Source of the DNA: Polytrichum commune
Taxonomy: Eukaryota > Streptophyta > Polytrichopsida > Polytrichales > Polytrichaceae
DNA length: 64,000 nt
Reading direction: 5' to 3'
Assembly (NCBI GenBank): GCA_950295325.1
Contig: OX485806.1
Span: forward strand, 41,726,001-41,790,000
The notes under the pieces are model-generated. The model was given only the letters and a program-made list of their open reading frames with translations. It was not told where the DNA came from and searched no databases. Each line of letters starts with the position of its first letter. The first letter of the stretch is position 1. Of the stretch, positions 56,176 through 64,000 are shown piece by piece. A program made the position numbers and the translations under genes.

Positions 56176-56441
56176 TCTTCTTCTACTGGTGTTGCTTGGT
56201 TGTTTTTAATACGTTTTTTTACTAGACTCACACTTAAACACTTACGCCTTTACTCCCAATTAATCCTCTAAGGTTTATTGCCCTTCCTAGCTCTTATTCA
56301 CCCTTTAATTTAATCTAATCAAGACTTTTGACCCTTCGCATTTTTTAACCTTTAGATAAATCAAGCAAGCGCATATTCAAGATATTAGCAACTCCTAATG
56401 ATTACAGAACAATGTGAGCACAATTTAGGGCTCACACTAGG

Positions 56442-56652
56442 AAACTTGAATTTCCGGGTAAGTTTGATGTAGTGTTGTGGGGCCATACCTAGTTCGGGTG
56501 GCATTCCCAAATAATTCTTTGCAATTGGAGACATTGAACGGAGAAAGCTTCCCGACTCGGACATCAGGCAGTCGGTGCAAGGAGTACAGAGGTTGAAAAC
56601 CACTTACCTGCAAGCAAGAGATTATGGATCATACCCCGATGGTCGCCAATTA
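56442..56652 (+). pseudogene. C-terminal end of element B pol and 3' internal end
   Basis: After the TSD the integrase C-terminal tail resumes (K-L-E-F-P-G-K-F-D-V-V), then hits a TAG at about 56490. After a shift, A-F-P-N-N-S-L-Q-L-E-T-L-N-G-E is readable to a stop near 56594. The last 55 bp before the 3' LTR lack an obvious polypurine tract. Confidence 0.6.
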
Positions 56653-58394
56653 TGTGAGCCCAATATGGTGCCCACATGTGTTCTTAACCTTTATAATTCA
56701 TTAAAACTTAGTATTGGATTTTTCATTGATCACTTTAAAACATAAAAAGAGTGGGCTTTGACCTGGATTGCAATTTAAAATTAAAGCTAGGATGTTAGTG
56801 CTTTAGTGCTGGTAGGATTAGTTGGGGGCAGTTAAAATATTAGTTAGTGGGATTCTTAGATTTTAAAGGTTTGGGCTTTGCGAGCGGGGGGCATTTATTG
56901 ACCTTGGTAGGATCGGTTGTTGCCCATTAAGGGCAATGGGCACTGTTAGCCCTAGCAATTTCCGGGACCAGGGACTCTGGCGGAGGCGGCTGAGGCTGCC
57001 TCTAGGGGAAGGACACTCTCTCTCTCCGCACTGAAGGTCGAACCAAGGCTCGGAGGAGGGCAAAAAGGAAGAGATTCTTGCAAGGGCAAAACCCTGTTCG
57101 CCTGGGCATGGATGGTGTGCGTCCTGATAGGTGGGGCGGTAGGCCACTTTGGCCAAAGGCTTTACTGGTATAGAGTTGAGGAGGGAACATGAAGGTTGGA
57201 GGCGGGTGCAGCTCCTGACTAGCTACTGGAATGAATCTTAGTTGGCGGCTCAGCTGAGGGGGAGCCAACCAATGTGGGCACCAAGTCGAAGTGGACAGCA
57301 CACTCACATTCGCTGAATAACCAGAGGGGAGTGAGGAGATGAAATTAAGAAAGCAACCAGGGCAATGGCAACCAACAAAAATTTATCCAGCTGCATTCGA
57401 ACAAGAGTTAACTCAAAGGTGCAGAGGAGAGGTCACAGAATCATAAGGTTGATGAACTCAAGTGCGCAAACAGAGAGCCGTCAAGGAAGAGCCCAGTAAA
57501 CCAGCTGTTGTGCCAAGGAATTCAACATTGTGAGCTAAGAATCTCACACCCACCTGGGTTGCGGTTGATCTATGAGAAATTCCGATACTACTCGGTAGAC
57601 TGGTCGACTGGGCGATGCAATACTCAAAATTGACGTGTCAGAATTGAGCGAAGACAACCCTTGGGGATAGTGTAGAGAGGAATTTGCCCTGGCAAAGGAA
57701 ACATTGTGCATTGACACATTCACGCACACTCTAATTCGTCACGACAAAGGGGCAGAATTGACTAGCATGTGGCATTGGGAATTTTCTAAGTGCGACACCA
57801 ACCAGTGTTGGGTAGAATTGTGGCAGGTCTGGAGTTCCAGTGAGTTCCGAGGATGGTTGAACAATACGCATGTGAGTTTAGGAGCTGAGGCAGAGACTGA
57901 GGGCTTTACAACCAAAGTGGTTGGCAGTAGAGGTGGGTTGGTTCCAACCGCTGGAGGTGGAGCTGGGCATACGCTGCCTTCACGGGGCTGAGACCGGTAC
58001 AAGGGAGGCACTCCAGGAGGGAGGCCATGAGGCTGCAGGTGTCGATTCAATTAATTAAGTAATTAGGGCAGTGAGCGGTTAGCCTTAGGGGAACTTGGAC
58101 ATGTCATTAAGATTACCTAGACAATAGGGCATATTGGTTAATTAACATCGTTGTGAGATTTAATTGACTGAGTGTGGAGACTCAATGAATAAGTGTATGT
58201 GGCAATAACCTAAGGACATGGAGTATTTCTCAATATTGTGACCTTGGGCAAATGGAATTAAAGTGGCGTGTTGATATTGGTATTGGAAGAATATTGGAGG
58301 TTGAATGCCATAGTTAGGGGAGTTAGATGAGTACATGTGAACCACAAGCTATTCCCGGATTACGACACATAAGGGTGGGGGTTTGTGGCTGACA
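56653..58394 (+). repeat. 3' LTR of element B
   Basis: 1742 bp, TGTGAGCCCAATATGGTGCC to GTTTGTGGCTGACA. The last 734 bp match the 5' LTR remnant at about 98.7%. The right end meets A's 3' LTR remnant at AAGTG (58395). Confidence 0.85.
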
Positions 58395-59553
58395 AAGTGA
58401 GAGGAGCCTCATTATGCATGTAGGTGGGTAGATGAAGAGAAGAGAGACGGCTAGGGTTAGGAGGGCGGAAGCGCTGCCAAAAAGAAAGAAAAAAAAAAAA
58501 AAAAATGAGAGTTCGGCAGAAGTGAGGGCATCAATCAAATGAGGTGCATGCAGAAATGCGCGGAATGGAGGTTCGTACAAATGAAACGATGAACCGGAGG
58601 GCAGCACGAGGATTGACTTCCGAGATCTGACGAAGAAAAGTAAAGAGATGCAGGACGCGGGACCCTAGGCGGGAGATGGCATTACAGGGATCCGGTTACG
58701 GGTGGTGAGGTTGCGAGCGACTCCTCATGTGGGAGTGTCTGCTTTGAGTTGGTTCCGTCTTGAACTCCCTGGTTTGTAATTCTCCCCACTTGATTTCTTT
58801 CCAGAAAAAGAAAAATGAGCATAGGAGAGGGGTTGTTTGTCTTCATGACGACAGTTGCATTTGGCAGTATCGCCGACATAGTGTGGTGGGGGTGAAGCCA
58901 GGTCACGTTGCTTGTGATCTGTTAGTTGATGCGATCTCCTGGTGATAAATGTCATTTCCTCTGTTTGAAAGACTTGGCTGCAATGTGGAATTTGTGGTAA
59001 CTAGCGAGCAAAAAGCTCGTGTGGAGATGGGCCAATGTTTGACGAAAGGTGCTACGTTGGGGGGCCATCTCTATTGCGATCTTGGGCTTAATGTCTCTAT
59101 AGGTTGAGGTTGTGAGTTGGGTCAGAATCCTCAAATTGGGGTGAGAAGGTAGTGGATTTAAGAGCGAGAGCGTGCTCAGCAATTCGGCAGTCTTCAGGGA
59201 GTAGACACGTCCTATGGAATCGGGAATGTAGCAGACTGATCCGGCGCTGCGATTTGTGTGGGTCGTTGAAAAAGTTCTAAGGGGGGTGGATGCCGGACTC
59301 CCCTCTTGCTGAGGAAATGTGTTATTAGGCTGAGGTAGGAGAGGAACTAGTGGATTTATAAGGAACGGACAAGGTTAGAAGTCCCAACATTTGTAAATGT
59401 TTGTATGGTTTAATAAAGAAAAGGTGTTATACACACCACTTCTCCCATTTCCTCGATTATGATTGCACATGTGAGTGGTATGCTTGAATGTGGCACATGA
59501 TCTCCCACCTGGACTAGGACGCAATTGAAGGGTGGGGGTGATGGTGGCTCACA
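58395..59553 (+). repeat. 3' LTR remnant of element A
   Basis: It matches 654-1525 and 2254-2515 of A's 5' LTR, lacks the part before 654, and has a 728-bp deletion at 59292 (joining GGTGGATGC to CGGACTCC). It ends GGTGGCTCACA, directly before the TSD ACGAC at 59554. Confidence 0.85.
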
Positions 59554-60394
59554 ACGACACCCCTTTATGAGGCAGTGCTTCAAGGGAAAAAGGTTTGTGT
59601 ATCATCATTGCCAGAACCATCTCGTGAACCCACATTCGGGAAACCATTGCCTCCAACTCTCCATGTTCAACTTGATAATTGTGCTAAAGACAACAAATGT
59701 CGATACGTGTTTTGTTTTAGGTCATTGCTTGTGGCAAAAAGCATATTCAAAGAGGTGTTTGTATTTTTTTTTATGATGGGGCACACACACGACGACATTG
59801 ATGCGTCATTCAAACGTTGGAGCATGAAGTTGCATGAAGAGGATTTTCCTCCCATACCGCTTCTCATGAAATCATACATGGATTTGGACAATGTGCCCGT
59901 GATCTCGCACATGATTGAGGAAGTACCAAATTTCAAGGCCTTCATCAAGCCATACATGCTGAAAGGAGAGGACCGTTTGGTGGGACACACGAAAGCACAA
60001 CAATTTTGTTTCTATATGAGGGATGATGGTATCCCCGCCATGCAATTCAAGCTTTTGTGCACATCTCCTAATTGGTGTCCAGAGGATGGTATACTCATGT
60101 GGCGTCAAAACAAGGATGGGAAATGTTTGCTCCTGGATGGGAATCCAAAGCCTTGCAAACCCAACCCCATGAAAAATGGGCTGGAAATCATCAAAGGTAT
60201 ATCCGGATTCATTGAATATTGGAAAGAGTTGTGTGAGGAAGACATCACCAAACGTGTTAGCGATACTTATGAACCGTTGATCGCGTATTGAAATCGCATT
60301 GCTCAGCCTTGATGACACTTGGTGGCGACACACGTATGACTTTGACACAAGGATTTTGGCCACAAAGTCGTTTGACGGTTGTCGAGTCTAACAC
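59554..60394 (+). pseudogene. DUF7869-like gene, main exon
   Basis: The host frame resumes at the TSD and runs to 60291. Diagnostic motifs are V-Q-L-D-N-C-A-K-D-N-K-C-R-Y-V-F at about 59660-59710 and M-G-H-T-H-D-D-I-D-A-S-F at about 59770-59810. They resemble an RNase H-fold nuclease core, with the acidic D-N and H-T-H-D-D-I-D as candidate metal ligands (inference). S-W-x-type residues follow to L-I-A-Y, where TGA (60289-60291) stands in place of the expected Trp codon. A one-base shift then leads into L-T-Q-G-F-W-P-Q-S-R to 60389. The family is recalled as DUF7869, often many-copied in non-seed plants and possibly transposon-derived. A solo LTR interrupts at 60395. Confidence 0.6.
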
Positions 60395-62836
60395 TATGAG
60401 CCACAATCACCCCCACCCTTCAATTGCGTCCTAGTCCGCGTGGGAGATCATATGCCACATTCTACACCTAACATCCTCATAAGCAAGTGCACACTTAATC
60501 CATGTGAAGTGAGAGAAGTGGTGTGTGTAACACATTTTCTTCTTTATTAACAACATGAGCATTCACAAATGCTTGGCCACCAACCAATGTCAACCCAATT
60601 GAACATATCAAGTCCTCACTCCTCCTTGGCGTAACCCACCTTCTCCAAAGCGGAGCGCTCGGCCCCCGTGCTACCTAGCATCACTCACTACTAACAACTC
60701 TTTGTCAGTCCCCCAATGCTAGTCTAATGTTGCACCCAGCTGGTCCATTGAGTTGAGCTCCCTTGCAACGGCCACAACGTTCTCTTGCTTGAAGGAGTGA
60801 CTCTTCAGGGTCTTCCCCTATTTGCATCCCATGTGTTCGCTGCACCCTTGGGTCCCGACTTGGATAGCCCCCTAGGTTCCTTCCTCTCCTTCCCTCCTTA
60901 CCAACCTCACATTAATCCTATCTTAGTGTCACAGATTGAATCACTGGCAATTTGAACAACTGCAAGACAATCGGCGAGAGCTCCCCAATTTGCCTCCAAA
61001 ATGATCAATCCCCTGTCATGGCCATTTCTAAAAAAGAACGACTCACAAATTGGGTTTATTCATTAGGAGTCGGCGATACTGCCCAACTGTGGCTACTTGT
61101 TGCATTGAGCTGCTGCCGTGGAATTCTTCTGAGCGCTCCTTCACTTCATTCTCCTCATCATCTCGCTTGGTACCTTCGATATTTTGATTGCCTTTGTGTT
61201 GACGGTCATGAGTCTCCCGGCCAGGCTCTCTCCTATGTGCATTCGGTGTGGGAACCCTTGGCTCGCCCTTCGAACCCCTTTTACCGCCTTCGGCACCCAA
61301 TTCCCCCATTCACATCGTCGGCGCCCGAGGAATTCCCAGCTATTATTCCCGGTTCAGCTTCGAATCGGCCACTATGAATGTGGTTGCAAAAGTTCGGTGA
61401 CCCAATCACCACTGTGGGACCGACTCTCTCTTCTTCGTCCCTTGCCACATCCGATTCCTACAACCTTCCAGGCCGGGTCCTGCATCCAATCTGACCCTGC
61501 ACTTAACAACCATCCTTGGGAGGCGGCGAAACTATAGGATGGACACAACCTCAAATGGGTTGAGCCTGCTTACCAGTTGGATTATCCCGGTTAGTACCCG
61601 AAGATAACCCTGTTTCTATCTCCCCACTTGCAGGAGTGGTGACACCAAAAACTAATGGACGCAGGAGCAACACTAAGCTAAGTGGGTGATTCAACCCCAC
61701 ATCTCACAGTGCGAGCCCCATCCCAGCCGCACAGATGACACACACCAAAACTAGACCTCCTGCCCAAAGGAGCCCTAGACAAATCTAATGGCCGCCATCA
61801 GCAAGAGATGACCAAATTTGCGAATTGGTTTGAAGACGGTGCCAAAGTTCCTCTCCCTTTCTCTGAGCCAGATTCCGAAGCCAAATTTTCCACTCACTAG
61901 GCAATGTGACACCTACCAACCGTTTTCTCCTCCTTAGCGAGCCGGCCGAAAGTTGTGAGCTGGTAATTCCTGGACGAGGCAGATCAAGCACACCTGTGCA
62001 TGAAGACGCTAAGGGAAGGGAAGTGAGCGAGATCTGTTCATAGGGGAAGGCAAAGATGGTGTCCTTGAGACCTATCCAACTGCCGAACGATTGAAAGCTT
62101 GACCTGCGGCTTCAGAACTCCTTCTCTCTCGATCTTAGATGCCTCTTCGGAAACGCTCCCTGCTTCATCCTTGTCTCAGTGTGCGATTCAGCGTAGTCAA
62201 GGGAAGCCAGTATGATGTTTCGCGGCCGATGTCCTCCTACATGGGTTGTTTTAACCCGATGTTTGTTCGCGTCGGCGCTGGAATAACTCCTTGCACCTTT
62301 ACCGTGTTGCACAACAACGCCTCGTTCTCATGGCCAGCCAGCATGAGTAGTGGCTTCTTTCACTCACCTCTCTCCCTATCCTTGATCCGCTTCCCTCCCA
62401 GCCTAGGACTGTTCGTCACCGCTTTGTTTTCCCCTCTCAATCCCAACAGCGTTTCCACCTCCCTCTCCTATTCTCACATCGATCCCCCATGAGGCAGGGC
62501 TTCGCCTCCTCCCTCCTCTCTCTCCTCTCTACCCACATGCATAATGAGGCTCCTCTTCCTTGCCTCCCGAGACCCCTCCAAGCTTCTCCTTTTTTTTTGC
62601 GTTGCCCGGCATCTTTCGGGCTGCCCGGAAGGAAAAAGGGGTTTGGACTCCTTCCTTGCCCTTTCCTTCTAAGACTCCACTTGCCACACCCTTTAATTGT
62701 ACTTAACTCTTTCTCTTTTTATTTAATTTGCCTTACCCCTTCCCAAAGGTAAGGTTGACCTCATTAAAATTGTTTTCCATATCTTATCTTTATGGTGAAA
62801 CTAACAACCATGTGAGCACAACTTTTTGGGCTCACA
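60395..62836 (-). mobile_element. Solo LTR (TGTGAGCC family) in DUF7869-like gene
   Basis: 2442 bp. On plus, TATGAGCCACAATCACCCCC to CTTTTTGGGCTCACA. Flanks are AACAC (60390-60394) and GACAC (62837-62841), a 5-bp TSD with one mismatch. It is the same subfamily as element A's LTR (62500-62650 is the complement of 540-680) but inserted independently and inverted, about 840 bp from A's insertion in the same gene. Confidence 0.88.
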
Positions 62837-63349
62837 GACACCATGTTCTTCGACAATGGAGAGGTCCTTGAAGAGTTCGCAATGGACGAGCATTACGTTG
62901 GTCCTGCGCGCAATCGGCCAACACCGTTGATTTGTGTTGGTGTTGATTGCCATGAAGGTTATATGGTCATCGTACGAGCAGGAGATGAAGAGCACCCCAA
63001 GCCAATCTGGTTGATGAAAGCATTGTCTTCACCTAGTTTTGTCTGAACTAGCCCCAACTTTCGTCAAATTGAAGTGGAATATTGCCGTCCAAGCACCAAC
63101 GACCAGAACGTTCTCCGCACCTATTTAGGTTGGGACACCAAAAAGAGTTTCAAGTGGACAGTGGACTCAACATATGGACCGGTTTGGATAAACACGGATA
63201 CCATACTTTGTGCTTGGAAATCGCGTAAGGGTTCTAAATCGAAAACAATGACCATCCCCCCAAAACATATAGATTTTGCCAAAGATAACTTGGCACGTAT
63301 TGCAGCTACGGAAAATGAAGCGGAATATGGAGACGGGAAAACATAACAT
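62837..63349 (+). pseudogene. DUF7869-like gene, 3' part
   Basis: It continues in frame after the LTR with N-T-M-F-F-D-N-G-E-V-L-E-E-F-A, then V-G-P-A-R-N-R-P-T-P. A TGA at 63044-63046 breaks the frame, which continues as Y-C-R-P-S-T-N-D-Q-N-V to the terminal stop before 63349. The C-terminal region W-D-T-K-K-S-F...W-I-N-T-D-T-I may be a small beta-rich domain. Together with the TGA at 60289 this shows the gene copy is dead irrespective of the insertions. Confidence 0.55.
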
Positions 63350-64000
63350 AAGTTGGAATTAATGGCTAAACAGAGGGGCACTTTATAGACTTGGTATTAT
63401 TGCAATTATATATAATAAGTTTATAATATTCAAATTTATAAATACGTTTGGGATGTGCCATCCAATTCCATAAGACCCTTATATATGGGATGCGCACCCT
63501 AAACTTTATAATGACATAATACTATTTGATTTTGGGATTCGATTGTTTTTTCCACGTGTAGTTGATATTTATATTATGATATGAAGACTCACTACTTTTA
63601 GTAATGTGAATATTCTCCACGTGCGAATTTGTAAACCGTCATGTTCCCAATGTTCCATATGTTCACAATATTGGCATCCCAAACTATGGGCGTATTTTAT
63701 TTTGAGACTTTCCAAAGTCTCCGATTAATGAATATAGTGTTCTAGGTTAGAACTAGGTATGAAAATGATTAGTAGGTTTTAGAGCCACAATAGTAAAAAC
63801 TTAGGCCCAACCTCTAGAGGTGCTACAATGCAAATTCAATCGTCCTCCAAGATCTAAGCATTCATTTTATACACCTACCATCTAGGTTTGGTTTGGACAC
63901 CTACAAGTCCAGGCCACCTTCACCAAAAGGACTTATGTGGCACTTTTAGGCTCCCTCGGAGGGAGGTGGCCCAAAAGTGCCACAGTTTTTAGAACCACAA
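63350..64000 (+). other. 3' flank of DUF7869-like gene
   Basis: AT-rich, no gene. A nested inverted repeat sits at 63936-63984 (TGTGGCACTTTT pairs with AAAAGTGCCACA; inside it CTCCCTC pairs with GAGGGAG), possibly a transposon end or a hairpin. Confidence 0.5.

Larger units (their letters stand above)
53210..56436 (-). mobile_element. Long solo LTR (TGTGAGCC family) in the end of element B pol
   Basis: 3227 bp. On plus it begins TGTAAGCCCAAATCCCCCTC and ends TTTAGGGCTCACA, with a perfect TSD CTAGG (53205-53209 and 56437-56441). It is longer than its relatives, apparently through internal additions: a GATA microsatellite at 55831-55858 and a possible SINE at about 55890-56170. Part of it (55600-55770) is the complement of 540-680 in A's LTR. 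ORFs of up to 176 codons (54663-55193) are low-complexity and I do not accept them. Confidence 0.82.
12601..58394 (+). mobile_element. Ty3/gypsy element B (host of the giant MULE)
   Basis: This is a second plus-strand gypsy element of the same family as A. It has a truncated 5' LTR (12601-13334), PBS (13339-13356), leader, gag (15703), protease (17985), and pol split at 19035/49689 by the 30.65-kb transposon M. RT-RNase H (49689-51113), integrase (51114-53204) and an intact 3' LTR (56653-58394) follow. The 734-bp 5' remnant and the matching 734 bp of the 3' LTR differ at roughly 8 substitutions and 2 indels (about 1.1-1.4%), so insertion was fairly recent. It probably inserted into A's 3' LTR at AAGTG (equivalent to 654-658 of A's 5' LTR). 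The left duplicate was removed by the deletion at 12600/12601, so the TSD cannot be confirmed. Confidence 0.8.
328..59553 (+). mobile_element. Ty3/gypsy element A, outermost insertion (with everything nested in it)
   Basis: Element A is a plus-strand Ty3/gypsy retrotransposon. It has a 5' LTR (328-2515), primer-binding site (2520-2537), leader, gag (from 6172), protease (from 10178) and RT-RNase H (10922-12600), and a 3' LTR remnant (58395-59553). It is bounded by the 5-bp duplication ACGAC. Its integrase and the first part of its 3' LTR are missing. They were lost in a deletion whose scar is 12600/12601, which also removed the front of element B's 5' LTR. Nested inside are a solo LTR (3210-5126), an LTR fragment (8650-10177) and element B (12601-58394). 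Its first LTR base is A rather than T (AGTGAGCCC), probably a point mutation. All coding parts carry frameshifts and stops, so it is not autonomous. Confidence 0.8.

Noticed and set aside
56626-56652. A minus-strand TTGGCGACCATCGGGG looks like a primer-binding site next to an LTR end
   Set aside because: The flanking LTR is the plus-strand 3' LTR of element B, and the sequence upstream is B's pol tail, so this is 3' internal sequence by chance resembling a PBS.
1-64000. rRNA, complete tRNA genes, organellar or bacterial operons
   Set aside because: No such signatures were seen; the only tRNA-like word is the B box at about 56005.

Overview
The window reads as a repeat-dense nuclear region of a streptophyte plant. 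The evidence is GT-AG introns with T-rich tracts, plant-type Ty3/gypsy and Ty1/copia retrotransposons, and a plant-type MULE transposase. The protein families (a DUF7869-like gene and a ParB-like/DNA-methyltransferase fusion) hint at a non-seed lineage such as a bryophyte, lycophyte, fern or charophyte, but I cannot name the species. Nothing here looks like an intact housekeeping gene. Almost all coding sequence is decayed.

The layout is a set of nested insertions, and target-site duplications (TSDs) let most of it be peeled apart. Level 0 is a DUF7869-like gene (exon 163-327, resuming at 59554-60394 and 62837-63349). It is split by a 59.2-kb insertion flanked by ACGAC (323-327 / 59554-59558) and later by a solo LTR at 60395-62836. 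Level 1 is gypsy element A (328-59553): 5' LTR 328-2515, PBS, leader, broken gag-protease-RT-RNase H up to 12600, and a 3' LTR remnant at 58395-59553. Level 2 is gypsy element B (12601-58394), whose truncated 5' LTR abuts A's pol at a deletion scar. Its gag-pol is cut at 19035 and resumes at 49689, and its 3' LTR is 56653-58394.

Level 3 is the most striking object: a 30.65-kb MULE-type DNA transposon, here called M (19036-49688). It is flanked by a perfect 9-bp duplication GTTGGAGGC and has degenerate GAGCGG-rich terminal inverted repeats. It carries, on the minus strand, a WRKY/GCM-zinc-finger + DDE + SWIM transposase gene (32951 down to 20244). On the plus strand it carries an 11-exon gene (35361-40539) that I read as a ParB-like domain fused to a beta-class DNA amino-methyltransferase. 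On both sides of that gene lie 85-bp satellite arrays whose core is the palindrome TCTCGGTTCCGAGA. Small ORFs lie near each end of M.

Level 4 insertions within M are: a Ty1/copia element (24852-32373) in the transposase gene; a solo LTR (21360-22838), also in the transposase gene; a 4-kb gag-only element (42975-47003) in the satellite; and a solo LTR (36117-37090) in the methyltransferase gene. Level 5 insertions sit inside the copia element: a 976-bp solo LTR (25199-26174) and a 2.27-kb LTR-like element (26713-28981) that splits a 120-bp tandem array. Further solo LTRs lie in A (3210-5126) and B (13704-15185, 51261-52233, 53210-56436).

Two LTR families account for most solo LTRs: a long 'TGTGAGCC...GGCTCACA' family (about 1.5-3.2 kb) and a 'TGTCGC...GCGACA' family (about 974 bp, three copies, each with a TSD). 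The genes do not form operons. The one plausible functional unit is M: transposase, ParB-methyltransferase cargo and palindromic arrays.
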